Assembly: GCF_018138385.1 (NCBI RefSeq)
Contig: NZ_JAGSIE010000016.1
Span: 1-64,000 of the forward strand
Reading direction: 5' to 3'
DNA: 64,000 nt
Origin: Allobacillus saliphilus
Lineage (GTDB): Bacteria > Bacillota > Bacilli > Bacillales > Alkalibacillaceae
The stretch's first letter is position 1. Every line of letters starts with the position of its first letter. This document shows positions 8,835 to 18,084 of the stretch, in pieces. The notes below the pieces were generated by a model. That model was not told where the DNA came from and did not search any database. It was given only the letters and a program-made list of their open reading frames with translations. A program made the position numbers and the translations under genes.

Positions 8835-9689
8835 ATGGAACAGTTAACTGTAGGAAGAGCGACATTGACTTGGTTAAATGGTGGTGTGACACATCTTGAC
8901 GGTGGTGCGATGTTTGGTGTTGTTCCCAAGCCACTGTGGTCAAAAATGTACCCAGTGAATGACAAAAACCAAATTGAATTACGCTCGGATGTAATTCTTC
9001 TTGAGATCGATCATCGTAAAATCTTGATTGAATCGGGTTTAGGAAAAGATAAATTTACAGATAAACAAAAGAGAAATTTTGGCCTATTAGAAGAGTCGGC
9101 TGTGGAGGAGTCTTTAGCTGAAAAAGGGTTGAAGCCAGAGGATATTGATACGATTTTAATGACTCATCTTCATTTTGACCATGCTTGTGGTTTGTCAAAG
9201 TATGAGGAAGATACACTTGTTTCAGCATTTCCAAATGCAACGATTTATACAACTGAAACGGAGTGGCATGAAATGCGTCATCCGAATATGCGATCAAAAA
9301 ATACGTATTGGAAAGAAAATTGGGAACCTATTCAAGAACAAGTGAAAACGTTTAAAGAAGAGGTTGAGATTGTTCCTGGGTTAACGATGCATCACACAGG
9401 TGGTCATAGTGATGGTCACGCCGTAATTAAGTTTCGTGATGGTGATGAGGGATTTTATCATATGGCCGATATTATGCCGACGCATGCCCATCAAAATCCA
9501 CTATGGGTATTAGCATATGATGATTACCCAGTAACGAGTGTCCATGCGAAGAAGGCATTACAAGAAGAAGCTATTCCATCTAATTATTGGTTCACATTTT
9601 ATCATGATGCCTATTATCGGGCGATTAAGTTTGATGAAGATCGAAATATTGTAAAAGAAGTAAAACGAGAACGGTATGAATATAAATAA
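8835..9689 (+). CDS. ytnP: metallo-beta-lactamase-fold hydrolase, YtnP-type putative quorum-quenching lactonase
   Basis: A 284-residue metallo-beta-lactamase protein with the zinc motif HLHFDH at 111-116, further metal ligands in HTGGHSDGH and a late HDAYYRA. N-terminal [20 protein letters not shown] closely matches the YtnP subgroup, reported as an N-acyl-homoserine lactone lactonase; whether that is its natural role is unclear. Start is taken as ATG at 8835, served by GGGAGTG. The in-frame GTG at 8823 overlaps that site. The small ytzH gene found between trmB and ytnP in B. subtilis is missing. Confidence 0.85.
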   Translation: MEQLTVGRATLTWLNGGVTHLDGGAMFGVVPKPLWSKMYPVNDKNQIELRSDVILLEIDHRKILIESGLGKDKFTDKQKRNFGLLEESAVEESLAEKGLKPEDIDTILMTHLHFDHACGLSKYEEDTLVSAFPNATIYTTETEWHEMRHPNMRSKNTYWKENWEPIQEQVKTFKEEVEIVPGLTMHHTGGHSDGHAVIKFRDGDEGFYHMADIMPTHAHQNPLWVLAYDDYPVTSVHAKKALQEEAIPSNYWFTFYHDAYYRAIKFDEDRNIVKEVKRERYEYK

Positions 9690-9701
9690 ATTTAAACGAT
9701 T

Positions 9702-9734
9702 ACCAGCTAGTAAAAAATACTAGCTGGTTTTTTT
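9702..9734 (+). terminator. rho-independent terminator after ytnP
   Basis: Perfect 11-bp stem ACCAGCTAGTA/TACTAGCTGGT with a 5-base loop, ending in seven T. Confidence 0.92.
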
Positions 9735-9828
9735 AAAAGAATTAGTGATCGTTAAATAAATTATGGTAAAATTTATATAATTTAATTACTGGGCTTCGTA
9801 TTTGAAGAATGGAGGTATTTATTTTGCG

Positions 9829-10305
9829 ATGGCATTCATCAAAAAAATATTTTTAAAGAAAAGAATAATTCTTTTTATTAGTGTGGCAGTACTATTTTTA
9901 TTATTACACTCAACACCAAATACAGCTTTAAGAACAAAAGTATTCTTTATGGGGTATCCTAAAGCAGCTTTAACGTCACCTATTATTGATGATGTTTATC
10001 ACAATGAAGTAGATAAGGATCAATTCGCTGAGATGAATGCTAAAGCATATACGCTAACAAAACCACCAATTGAAAAAGCAACTCAGGGTGAGTTGAGGAA
10101 CTATGTTGTGAAGAGACTTGGATTTATATATTTTGCTGAATACTATGGTGAAGGATAAGTCTTTACCCGACGTCTAGCTACTGCTATTTACATAAGCACG
10201 ATACCTTGGTTGATTAATCAGGCTTTCGCAATCATCTTATATATCATCTTTCTAACTATGACATTGTTTATATTTAAAAAAGTAAAAAATAAAAGTGCTT
10301 CTTAA
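9829..10305 (+). pseudogene. small membrane protein gene interrupted by an in-frame TAA
   Basis: Translation from ATG at 9829 (GGAGGT 12 bases upstream) gives 109 residues: a basic N-terminus, one membrane span (about 9-27) and an exported-looking segment. TAA at 10156-10158 stops it. The same frame then stays open for 48 codons to TAA at 10303-10305 and encodes a second clear membrane span (AFAIILYIIFLTMTLFIF) followed by a lysine-rich end. The natural product would thus be a two-span protein of about 158 residues. A nonsense mutation is the simplest reading. A genuine 109-residue protein or stop readthrough are alternatives. No family recognised. Confidence 0.6.
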
Positions 10306-10347
10306 CTCAAAAGTTGAAGAAACACAGTTTACGAATGCAATAACTAT

Positions 10348-10375
10348 AAAAGAGGTGCGAACTGCACCTCTTTTT
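10348..10375. terminator. bidirectional terminator
   Basis: GAGGTGC/GCACCTC stem with a 5-base loop, flanked by A4 on the left and T5 on the right. It serves the interrupted gene on the plus strand and the ytzB-like gene on the minus strand. Confidence 0.85.
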
Positions 10376-10407
10376 CATTTTCCAAAGCTCGATTTTATCG
10401 CTAATTA

Positions 10408-10719
10408 TTAATTAACTTGTCCAGTTGATAAAATTTCCCCATTTTTAGCATTCACTTTAAATTGATACTGTGAAGTGACGCCATCAATGTTTCTGGAGAT
10501 CCCACCGCGATAAATGGTATACGTTTCTCCATCTTTTTCAAAAGGTTCTTTTTGCATCATAATCCATGAACCACTAATCGGTCCATCTTCTTTATACATT
10601 TCTTTGACTCGGTTCAGAGCTACTTCAGGGATTAACCATTGATCTTTGACTTTTTTACCGATGACAGCTCCTGCAATCAAACCGACCGCTGCTGGAGCTA
10701 CAAGTTTATACCATTTCAT
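10408..10719 (-). CDS. PepSY-like small membrane-anchored protein (YtzB-like)
   Basis: A 103-residue protein with an N-terminal hydrophobic anchor (LVAPAAVGLIAGAVIG). A domain follows that reads like a PepSY/YtzB module: an ALNRVKEMY helix, then strands ending YQFKVNAKNGEIL. Function unknown; PepSY domains are often linked to protease inhibition or extracytoplasmic binding. An in-frame GTG at 10728 exists, but GGAGTG fits ATG at 10719 better. It is divergent from the ytoP gene, the same pairing as ytzB-ytoP in B. subtilis. Confidence 0.7.
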   Translation of the reverse strand: MKWYKLVAPAAVGLIAGAVIGKKVKDQWLIPEVALNRVKEMYKEDGPISGSWIMMQKEPFEKDGETYTIYRGGISRNIDGVTSQYQFKVNAKNGEILSTGQVN

Positions 10720-10878
10720 GTCATTCACTCCATCCGTCTTGTATAGAATCTACCACTCATTATATATGTTCTTTCATAAAAATTAAACAGTTTGAAAGGA
10801 AAGTGCAAGAAGAATGGAAAGAAAGTGTATTTTCCGTTAAAATAAAGAGTGGGTAAAAATATAAACGGGGGTGTACAT

Positions 10879-11946
10879 ATGGAACAAGAAACGAAAGATT
10901 TATTTAAGACGTTGACTGAACTTGCAGGGCCACCAGGATTCGAACATGATGTACGAAGTTTCATGCGACAAGAGTTGGAGAAATATTCGGATGAAATTGT
11001 CCAAGACCGACTTGGTGGTCTGTTTGGTGTTCGTAAAGGGGAAGGACCACGAGTAATGGTCGCCGGTCACATGGATGAAGTTGGTTTCATGGTTACTCAA
11101 ATAACGAAAAACGGAATGCTTCGCTTTCAACCGTTAGGTGGCTGGTGGAACCAAGTCATGCTTGCACAACGTGTTGAAATCATGACGGACAACGGTCCAA
11201 TTCCAGGTGTAATTGGTTCAATTCCTCCTCATAATCTAACGCAAGAACAGCGTAGCAAGCCAATGGAAATAAAAAATATGATGATCGATATCGGTGCAGA
11301 TGATGAAGCGGATGCTAAGAAAATTGGTGTGAAGCCAGGTCAGGCAGTTGTACCGGTTTGCCCGTTTACACCGATGGCAAATGAGAAAAAGATTATGGCA
11401 AAAGCATGGGATAACCGTTATGGTTGTGGTTTGTCGATTGAGTTATTGAAGGAGCTACAAGGAGAAACATTAAATCACCAGCTTTATTCGGGTGCAACTG
11501 TGCAAGAAGAAGTCGGTTTACGCGGTGCACAAGTTGCAGCAAACATGATTAATCCAGATATTTTCTTTGCATTGGACGCATCTCCGGCAAACGATATGTC
11601 CGGAGACGATAAGGAATTCGGCCAATTAGGAAAAGGGGCATTGCTACGAATTTTCGACAGAACGATGGTTACTCATCGAGGAATGCGTGAATTTGTCTTG
11701 GATACAGCGGAATCAAATGATATTCCATATCAGTATTTTATTTCGCAAGGTGGAACAGATGCGGGGCGAGTGCATACATCGAATGAGGGCGTTCCGTCTG
11801 CGGTAATCGGAATTTGTTCACGTTATATCCATACAAGCTCATCGATTGTTCATATTGAAGATTATCAGGCTGCACGTGAGCTATTAGTCAAACTAATTAA
11901 ATCTGTCGACCAAACGACAATTGATACGATCCGTCAAAATGGTTAA
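10879..11946 (+). CDS. ytoP: M42-family aminopeptidase (YtoP)
   Basis: A 355-residue metallo-aminopeptidase of the M42 (glutamyl aminopeptidase/cellulase M) family. Metal ligands are visible in AGHMDEVGF (H64), [20 protein letters not shown] (catalytic and metal glutamates), DASPAND and the final [10 protein letters not shown]. Such enzymes trim peptides in the cytoplasm and form tetrahedral dodecamers. ATG at 10879 follows GGGGGTG at 7-base spacing; upstream in-frame codons lack a ribosome site. Confidence 0.9.
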   Translation: MEQETKDLFKTLTELAGPPGFEHDVRSFMRQELEKYSDEIVQDRLGGLFGVRKGEGPRVMVAGHMDEVGFMVTQITKNGMLRFQPLGGWWNQVMLAQRVEIMTDNGPIPGVIGSIPPHNLTQEQRSKPMEIKNMMIDIGADDEADAKKIGVKPGQAVVPVCPFTPMANEKKIMAKAWDNRYGCGLSIELLKELQGETLNHQLYSGATVQEEVGLRGAQVAANMINPDIFFALDASPANDMSGDDKEFGQLGKGALLRIFDRTMVTHRGMREFVLDTAESNDIPYQYFISQGGTDAGRVHTSNEGVPSAVIGICSRYIHTSSSIVHIEDYQAARELLVKLIKSVDQTTIDTIRQNG

Positions 11947-12041
11947 AAATGAATTAAACAAAAAATGAGTTTCTGTAGGAAAGATGTATCCAACTTTGTA
12001 GGGGAGATTAGCAGACTGAGTGTTCCGAGTACATCACCGGA

Positions 12042-12099
12042 TAAAAAAGGGCTTAGTTGAGTTCCTAACGTTCGGTATATGAGGAGCTCAATAAGCCGC
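12042..12099 (-). terminator. terminator for the ytoQ-like gene
   Basis: Read on the minus strand, a long stem (GGCTTATTGAGCTCCT against AGGAACTCAACTAAGCC, one bulge) is followed by CTTTTTTATCC. No matching plus-strand T-run is present, so ytoP has no obvious terminator of its own. Confidence 0.75.
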
Positions 12100-12160
12100 C
12101 CCTGAAAAGTGATGCGTTTCAGAAGCAGCTAAAGAGCATTGTAAATAAAGCTATCACTTA

Positions 12161-12601
12161 TTATTTATAATAATATTCAAGAACTTGAATCGCTTGGTCA
12201 ATTGTTTCCACAGTGACATGAGCTTTATTGGAAAGTTCTTTCAGTGGATGGACCAAGTTTTCAGGACGAATGAGGATTAATGGTTTACCTAAACCGATTG
12301 CAATGCCTGCGTCCATCGCTGTGTTCCATTGCTTATAGGAATCACCAAAAAGAGCAATGACTGCGTCAGCATTTTTAAGCATAATTTCCGTACGGAAGTT
12401 ATTGATTCCCGAAGCGGCATCGTCATGAACAACTTTGTTCGGTTGCTCACCAAGAACTTTTTCACCGATGTCATCGGATAAATCGTGTTCTTCTTGTGGG
12501 CCTGTGAATTCAATTTGTAGGTTCTTTTCGATGGCTTTGGCCTTTAATTGTTTGCGCCAATCATCATGGATTTGGCCGGCTAAATATACAGATAGTGTCA
12601 T
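12161..12601 (-). CDS. ytoQ: YtoQ-family protein
   Basis: A 146-residue protein of the YtoQ family, related by fold to nucleoside 2-deoxyribosyltransferase-like proteins: LAGQIHDDWR at the N-terminus, ADAVIALFGDSYKQWNTAMDAGIAIGLGKP in the middle. The reaction is not known. The frame is open further upstream, but GGAGGAGT directly precedes ATG at 12601, which gives the family N-terminus MTLSVYLAGQIHD. It is divergent from the lipoprotein gene at 12690, and the two share an 88-bp promoter region. Confidence 0.85.
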   Translation of the reverse strand: MTLSVYLAGQIHDDWRKQLKAKAIEKNLQIEFTGPQEEHDLSDDIGEKVLGEQPNKVVHDDAASGINNFRTEIMLKNADAVIALFGDSYKQWNTAMDAGIAIGLGKPLILIRPENLVHPLKELSNKAHVTVETIDQAIQVLEYYYK

Positions 12602-12689
12602 AAGTACTCCTCCAATCCTTTTTATATTTATATTGGATGGTTTACAGCTAGATGTCAACTTACATACTAATTTTACGGAGGATGCTAAA

Positions 12690-13199
12690 ATGATCGACAA
12701 AAAGATATTATGGATGGTTGTTGTATTGGGTTTATTGATGGTAGCTGCATGTTCGCCTTCTGAAGAAGAGGCTTATAGCGATGCAAAAAGTAAAGTGAAA
12801 GAAGCGGTTCTAGCCGATCAGGTCAAAGAGTCAAATAAGGAATTGGAAAACTTCTCATTGTATATACCTGAAGACATGAACATCATCGAACAAGGTCCTA
12901 CAAATGTCATTTTCCAAGAAGGTGACCAGCCTTATGTACTTTTCATTAATGAGTTTGAAGAACCGAATAGTCAATATTTATATAATCAATTACCAGAAGA
13001 GGATGAAGTTTATTTAAGTACAATCGAAACGACGGATGCTTTTTCTTATATACTCATTCAGAAACGTGAAGAGAATGAGTATGAGTTATCTGTCGGAATC
13101 GGCGGAATTAAAATGACAACGATGACGGACTTAGATCATTTATCAGATGAATCAAAACGGATGATTAAAATTATTCGTTCGATTGAAGAGAAGCAATAA
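12690..13199 (+). CDS. predicted lipoprotein of unknown function
   Basis: A 169-residue protein with a lipoprotein signal peptide: a basic N-terminus, a hydrophobic core and the lipobox VAAC at about residues 18-21, so it is probably anchored to the outer face of the membrane. The mature part is acidic and predicted alpha/beta, with no recognised domain. ATG at 12690 has an ACGGAGGATG site; the longer open frame upstream overlaps the ytoQ gene and is not used. It is followed after 25 bp by an EIIC-like transporter gene and is probably co-transcribed with it. Confidence 0.8.
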   Translation: MIDKKILWMVVVLGLLMVAACSPSEEEAYSDAKSKVKEAVLADQVKESNKELENFSLYIPEDMNIIEQGPTNVIFQEGDQPYVLFINEFEEPNSQYLYNQLPEEDEVYLSTIETTDAFSYILIQKREENEYELSVGIGGIKMTTMTDLDHLSDESKRMIKIIRSIEEKQ

Positions 13200-13224
13200 G
13201 ACAAAGTAGCGAAGGGGAAACAAC

Positions 13225-14247
13225 GTGAAATCATTTTTGAAAAAGAAAGGCATTGAACCATCTTTTCAAAATTACGCCATTAAAGCGTTAAGCTTCATGG
13301 CATCAGGATTATTTGCTTCATTGATTATAGGTGTAATTTTTAAAACATTAGGTGATGAAGTTCCGAATATACCCGCTTTTTTTAGCACTATCGGGGACTT
13401 TGCCATCCAACCAATTGTATATGGAGGAGCTGTAGGTGTTGCCATTGCACATGGACTACGCGCTCCCTCTTTAGTCTTGTATAGTGCACTTTTTGCTGGA
13501 GCCTATGGCGCAATGGAAGGCGGTCCGGCTGGCAGTTTCATTGCAGCATTAGTTGCGATAGAGCTAGGTAAACTCATTAGTGGTGAAACGAAAATCGATA
13601 TCGTCCTTACACCTTTTTTTACAATTTTAGTTGGATATTTAATGGGTTCATTTGTTGGTCCTTACATATCCTCTGCACTCATTGGATTCGGAGAAATTAT
13701 TGTCTGGGCAACAGATTTACAACCATTTCTGATGGGGGCAATCATTGCAGCTTTAATGGGATTAGCATTGACAGCGCCAATCTCAAGCGTTGCGATTGCG
13801 ATCATGCTTGATTTAGAAGGACTTGCTGCAGGGGCTGCGACGATTGGATGTGTTTCTCAAATGGTCGGGTTTGCCGTCGGTAGTTTTCGAGAAAATGGAT
13901 TCGGTGGTTTGATCTCTCAAGGATTAGGTACATCAATGCTCCAAATCGGAAACATTGTGCGAAAGCCTATTTTATTGTTACCACCGACATTGACAGGTCT
14001 CATACTAGGTCCAGTTGCAACCGTATGGTTACAGTTAGAAAATAACGCATATGGAGCAGGTATGGGGACAAGTGGACTTGTTGGACCGATTATGACTTTA
14101 GATACGATGGGTTACCAAGTGGAAACGTTCGTGATGATGTTGGTTTTTTATTTGTTCGTACCTGCCATTTTAAGTCTTTTAATGTTTGAATGGATGCGCA
14201 AAAAAGGATATATCTCTCCAGGTGATTTGAAGCTAGATATAAGTTAG
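13225..14247 (+). CDS. PTS EIIC-like membrane transporter (PTS_EIIC_2 type)
   Basis: A 340-residue polytopic membrane protein of about 9-10 spans, resembling the PTS_EIIC_2 family: glycine-rich hydrophobic repeats, TSGLVGPIMTLDTMG near the end. No EIIA or EIIB domain is fused or adjacent, so it may not act as a canonical phosphotransferase. Substrate unknown. The start is GTG at 13225 with GAAGGGG upstream. It forms a pair with the lipoprotein gene, at a place where B. subtilis has the thioredoxin-like ytpP. Confidence 0.75.
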   Translation: MKSFLKKKGIEPSFQNYAIKALSFMASGLFASLIIGVIFKTLGDEVPNIPAFFSTIGDFAIQPIVYGGAVGVAIAHGLRAPSLVLYSALFAGAYGAMEGGPAGSFIAALVAIELGKLISGETKIDIVLTPFFTILVGYLMGSFVGPYISSALIGFGEIIVWATDLQPFLMGAIIAALMGLALTAPISSVAIAIMLDLEGLAAGAATIGCVSQMVGFAVGSFRENGFGGLISQGLGTSMLQIGNIVRKPILLLPPTLTGLILGPVATVWLQLENNAYGAGMGTSGLVGPIMTLDTMGYQVETFVMMLVFYLFVPAILSLLMFEWMRKKGYISPGDLKLDIS

Positions 14248-14321
14248 ATTAAACAAAACGTTATCGTCTTTCGCCAGTATATTATATGATAGGGAAGGAA
14301 CCGACGAAGGAGGCTAACCAT

Positions 14322-15134
14322 ATGAGTATGACGAGCATCGAAATGAAACGCAAACTTCGCGAGCGTTTTTCAGAAGAACATTGGCAAACTCATTTTGATC
14401 GCGATAAAGATACATTCCGCATCGAATGGAAGGATACAGAGCAAGGAGTTACAATCTCTCTTCCAGGATTAATCTCCAAATGGGAAAACCGGAAAGAGAA
14501 AGCGTTGGATGAAATTGAAGCTCATATACGTGAAGCATTACGGATTATGAGTGAAGAGCAGCAGTTAGAAGGAAAAGAAAATCAAATCTTTCCTGTTATT
14601 CGTTCAGGTTCTTTCCCGAAAGAGTCAAAAGCTGGGGAGAAGCTGATCTATACAGATCACACTGCTGAGACGAGAATTTACTATGCCCTTGATTTAGGCA
14701 AATCATATAAATTAATAGATGAAAATATGCTTGAGCGAGAAAACTGGGAAGAACAGCGCGTGAAAGAGATTGCTTCATTTAACGTGCGAAAATTATCGAC
14801 CGAAATGAAGCAAGATGATGTGGCAGGAAATACATTTTACTTCTTGTCTTCTAAAGATGGATATGACGCGAGTCGAATTTTAAATGAAGCGTTACTGGAA
14901 GAAATGCGCGCGAACACAACTGGAGAGTTGGCTGTCGGCGTACCAAATCAAGATGTTTTGCTTTTTGCTGATATTCATAATGAGATGGGATACGATATTT
15001 TAGCTCAAATGATGATGCAATTCTTTGCTGAGGGACAAATCCCAATTACTTCCTTGCCTTTCTTATATGAAGACAAGCATTTGGAACCTATTTTCATTTT
15101 AGCGCAAAAGAAACCAAAACGAGATAAGGAGTAG
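14322..15134 (+). CDS. ytpQ: DUF1444 protein YtpQ
   Basis: A 270-residue cytoplasmic protein of the DUF1444 family, function unknown. Recognised from the N-terminal MTSIEMKRKLRERF stretch, the overall length and the position directly before ytpR. AAGGAGG precedes ATG at 14322 by 7 bases; a second ATG at 14328 is possible. The stop is 6 bp before ytpR, so the pair is an operon, as in B. subtilis. Confidence 0.85.
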   Translation: MSMTSIEMKRKLRERFSEEHWQTHFDRDKDTFRIEWKDTEQGVTISLPGLISKWENRKEKALDEIEAHIREALRIMSEEQQLEGKENQIFPVIRSGSFPKESKAGEKLIYTDHTAETRIYYALDLGKSYKLIDENMLERENWEEQRVKEIASFNVRKLSTEMKQDDVAGNTFYFLSSKDGYDASRILNEALLEEMRANTTGELAVGVPNQDVLLFADIHNEMGYDILAQMMMQFFAEGQIPITSLPFLYEDKHLEPIFILAQKKPKRDKE

Positions 15135-15140
15135 AACAAC

Positions 15141-15746
15141 ATGCAAATCATCTATAATCAACAAGGAATTGGAGACGTCCTGATCGTTACATTGGATCAA
15201 AAAAATACCGAAATCACATCTATTTCATCAGGGGACGTAACTGAAATTAAAGAAAAAGAATCAGGCGAAGTTGTTGGTTACAATATTTTTCAAGCTTCAA
15301 AGCATATTAACATTCCAGAGACTCATCCAATTATGCCTACGGATGATTTGATTGGAAAAGTCGGACAAGTTATTGAATCGGAAGGTTTTACCCATAACTT
15401 AAACGAAGTTGATCGCACACCGAAGTTCGTTGTCGGTAAAGTTGAAGAAATGAGTGATCACTCGGATGCTTCGAAATTAAATGTATGCCAAGTAAATGTA
15501 GGGGATCAACAACATCAAATCGTATGTGGTGCACCAAATGTTGATGCAGGACAGAAAGTAGTTGTCGCTTTACCAGGGGCAATCATGCCAAACGGGATGA
15601 AAATTGTTCCTTCACAGCTGCGAGGCGTAGATTCACATGGCATGATTTGCTCTGCAAAAGAATTGAATTTACCAAACGCCAGCCAAGAGAAAGGTATTCT
15701 TGTTTTGAATGATGAACGAACTGTTGGAGAGGCGTTTTTCCAATAA
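15141..15746 (+). CDS. ytpR: tRNA-binding domain protein YtpR
   Basis: A 201-residue protein with a small N-terminal domain and a C-terminal EMAP/PheT-type OB-fold tRNA-binding domain (about 95-200). Diagnostic motifs are VGKVEEMSDHSDASKLNVC, IVCGAPNV and LRGVDSHGMICSAKEL. This domain occurs in PheT and MetG; free-standing YtpR may bind tRNA but its role is unproven. AAGGAG lies between the ytpQ end and ATG at 15141. The sftA (ytpS) gene that follows ytpR in B. subtilis is absent here. Confidence 0.9.
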   Translation: MQIIYNQQGIGDVLIVTLDQKNTEITSISSGDVTEIKEKESGEVVGYNIFQASKHINIPETHPIMPTDDLIGKVGQVIESEGFTHNLNEVDRTPKFVVGKVEEMSDHSDASKLNVCQVNVGDQQHQIVCGAPNVDAGQKVVVALPGAIMPNGMKIVPSQLRGVDSHGMICSAKELNLPNASQEKGILVLNDERTVGEAFFQ

Positions 15747-15886
15747 GGGGATAAGGAAAAAAACTTATAACCAACAATGAGATATACTAGAGGCTTTTCT
15801 ATTTAGAAAAGAAGTTGAAGTGCATGTAATTTATCGTTATGATGATTGTATTCATGGACTCAATCAAGGAAAGAAGGAGTATACGG

Positions 15887-16999
15887 ATGAAGGAATTCGG
15901 TTTGAAGCAACAAGGGAAAATTGCGCGCTTAACCAATGAAACTTTTAAATTTGATGAACGAATCGGTGAAGGTTGGTTTTCCGCTGTTTACTTCTTAAAA
16001 ACGACAAAAATCGCTGAAAAGTATATGAATGGAAGCGAAGTTGTCATGCAATATTTCCAAAAGAAACATGCAGTCCTTTGTGGGACGGATGAAGCCATTG
16101 CTTTAATTCATAACTTTGCTAAAAATCCGCAAGACTTAGAAATTCACGCCTTGGAAGATGGCGATAAAATTGAACCATATGAGAGTGTACTAACCATCAA
16201 AGGAAGATATCAAGATTTTGGTTATCTTGAAGGATTAATTGATGGAGTGCTCGGACGAAGAACTTCCGTTGCAACGAATGTGTATGAAGTTGTGAGTGCT
16301 GCGAAATCTAGTGGAAAGAAAAAAGACGTCATTTTCATGGGAGATCGTGATGATCATTTTACACAGCAACCGGGTGACGGTTATGCTGCGTATATCGGTG
16401 GGTCCACAGCTCAAGCGACACATGCGATGAATGAATGGTGGGGCAAAGAAGGTATGGGAACAATGCCTCACGCATTAATTCAGATGTTTTCTGGTGATTT
16501 AGTTCGTGCGTGTGAAGCATATCGTGAAACATTTCCCGATGACGACCTCGTTGCTCTAGTGGATTATAATAATGACGTCATTACTGATGCTTTAAAAGTG
16601 GCACGTCATTTCGGTGATGAATTGGCGGGTGTCCGGTTAGATACATCAGGAAACATGGTGGATAAATATTTCTTTAGAAATCAACATCTAATGGGTCCAT
16701 TTGATCCGAGAGGTGTAAATAAGGAGCTTATTTTTGCATTAAGGAATGCATTGGATGATGAAGGTTATCATCATGTAAAAATCATGGCGAGTGGTGGATT
16801 CAACAAAGAAAAAATTAAGCGTTTTGAAGAAGCAGAAGTGCCAGTTGATATGTATGGCGTCGGTAATAATTTATTGAAAGTAAATATCGGGTTCACCGGT
16901 GACAATGTCATGTTAGACGGTAAACATGAAGCGAAACAAGGAAGAAAGTATCAACCAAATCAACGTTTAAAGAAAGTGAATTATCCAGTGAATGGATAA
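15887..16999 (+). CDS. pncB: nicotinate phosphoribosyltransferase
   Basis: A 370-residue NAPRTase-family enzyme of the NAD salvage pathway, converting nicotinate and PRPP to nicotinate mononucleotide. Recognisable segments are IGEGWFSAVYFLKT near the start, GVLGRRTSVATNVY, RLDTSGNMVDKYF and IMASGGFNKEKI, with GVGNNLL near the end. It is shorter than the B. subtilis enzyme and fits the compact bacterial/archaeal subgroup. AAGAAGGAGT precedes ATG at 15887; an upstream in-frame ATG at 15839 lacks a site. A terminator closes the unit. Confidence 0.87.
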   Translation: MKEFGLKQQGKIARLTNETFKFDERIGEGWFSAVYFLKTTKIAEKYMNGSEVVMQYFQKKHAVLCGTDEAIALIHNFAKNPQDLEIHALEDGDKIEPYESVLTIKGRYQDFGYLEGLIDGVLGRRTSVATNVYEVVSAAKSSGKKKDVIFMGDRDDHFTQQPGDGYAAYIGGSTAQATHAMNEWWGKEGMGTMPHALIQMFSGDLVRACEAYRETFPDDDLVALVDYNNDVITDALKVARHFGDELAGVRLDTSGNMVDKYFFRNQHLMGPFDPRGVNKELIFALRNALDDEGYHHVKIMASGGFNKEKIKRFEEAEVPVDMYGVGNNLLKVNIGFTGDNVMLDGKHEAKQGRKYQPNQRLKKVNYPVNG

Positions 17000-17030
17000 G
17001 TTATAGATAATGCTGAGAAAGAAATGAACA

Positions 17031-17069
17031 CCCGAGCGATTTAAATTCAAATTAAATCGCTCGGGTTTT
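17031..17069 (+). terminator. terminator after nicotinate phosphoribosyltransferase
   Basis: 14-bp stem CCCGAGCGATTTAA/TTAAATCGCTCGGG followed by TTTT. Confidence 0.9.
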
Positions 17070-17211
17070 CTGTTTGACTGGCGCTTCGCTTGTACTCAAA
17101 GGATATAAGGAGACATCTGTGATAAATCGCAGTGTTTTCTATACAGCATTTTGAAATTTATCACGTATTGAAGTTAGATAATCAATAGGTTAACTCTTGC
17201 AAGGGAGAAAC

Positions 17212-17365
17212 AACTTCAATAGTTAGCAGCCGAACTTCAACAGTCTGGAGTCAAACTTCAGCAGTCGGCAGCCGAAGTTCAGCAGTCAGCGGTCGAAGTT
17301 CAGCAGTGAGCAGTCAGCGGCCAAACATCAGCAGTCATCAATCGAACTTCAATAGTCATGCGTCC
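17212..17365. repeat. degenerate tandem array, 21-bp period (seven units)
   Basis: Unit starts are 17212, 17233, 17254, 17275, 17296, 17324 and 17345. All are 21 bp except the fifth, which is 28 bp because of a 7-bp cagt-type duplication. The consensus begins aacttcagcagtcagcag. The 17000-17490 gap otherwise holds only the terminator and AT-rich sequence; no gene was found in it. Confidence 0.88.
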
Positions 17366-17490
17366 GCATCTGCTAGGATTGACCGACCACAAGCTTTGGC
17401 GTGTTTTGAATCCTCTTCATATTTAAATATTCGCCTTTTTTATCAACATTTTTCATTAATTTCAGTTAGTAAAATTAGAGTTGATCTCCA

Positions 17491-17874
17491 TTAATGATTT
17501 GGTGAATAAGTGTATTTACGATCAAAACCGATATAGTTTCTGAGTAAATAATCATGGAAAAAGAACTCCCCAACTGCCAGTACAACAGAGGCGATGATCG
17601 CTCCACCAGCTAAGGTTCCTATTCCTAGACTGCTGATTCCCATACTGAGTAGCCAAATGACAAGAAATGCTATTCCTATATCGCTCAATGAAGCAATTAC
17701 ATTATTCGTTTTTGGTAAGATGTATAGGTCACCAACTAAATACGAAATAACGGCGAGAGCGATTGTAGTGATTAGGACATTTGTGAGTGACATACCGAAC
17801 ATAAGCCCTAAAACTAATAAAACGATCACGAATGTCACGAGGCTTTTAATAGCAAGTACTTTTCCGTGTACCAT
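17491..17874 (-). CDS. DUF2512 (YndM-like) membrane protein
   Basis: A 127-residue hydrophobic protein with four predicted membrane spans and a short polar tail ending YSPNH. Length and pattern (IKSLVTF, YLVGDLYILP, VGEFFFHDYLL) fit the DUF2512 family, to which B. subtilis YndM belongs. Function unknown. ATG at 17874 is preceded by a perfect AAAGGAGG site. It is a single-gene unit, divergent from murC. No clear terminator precedes the 21-bp array downstream. Confidence 0.82.
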   Translation of the reverse strand: MVHGKVLAIKSLVTFVIVLLVLGLMFGMSLTNVLITTIALAVISYLVGDLYILPKTNNVIASLSDIGIAFLVIWLLSMGISSLGIGTLAGGAIIASVVLAVGEFFFHDYLLRNYIGFDRKYTYSPNH

Positions 17875-18084
17875 GTCAATCCTCCTTTAAATGTACGATT
17901 TTAAGGGTATATTTACATGGTTCTTTCTGTCTATATCATACTTTTTCCCTTTGTAAATTAGATTAAACGTTCTAGTCTTAATGATATTTAGTGGATAAAG
18001 TTATATTTTCTGATATAATGAGAAAAGCAAAAAAAGAGCTATTAGCATATAATGACAACAGAAGCTTAACGGAGGTTCGATTGA

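Noticed and set aside
12435-12689. N-terminal extension of the lipoprotein gene
   Set aside because: It is antisense to ytoQ and would remove the lipoprotein signal peptide from the N-terminus; the ribosome site is at 12690.
14250-14272. cre-like AAACGTTATCG between the EIIC-like gene and ytpQ
   Set aside because: Three mismatches to the cre consensus, including key flanking bases.
17306-17494. 62-codon open frame in the 21-bp array
   Set aside because: No start signals, repeat-derived sequence, and antisense to the end of the DUF2512 gene.
17914-17919. GGGTAT as sigma-B -10 upstream of murC
   Set aside because: No GTTT-type -35 at the right distance, and it is 165 bp from the gene start.
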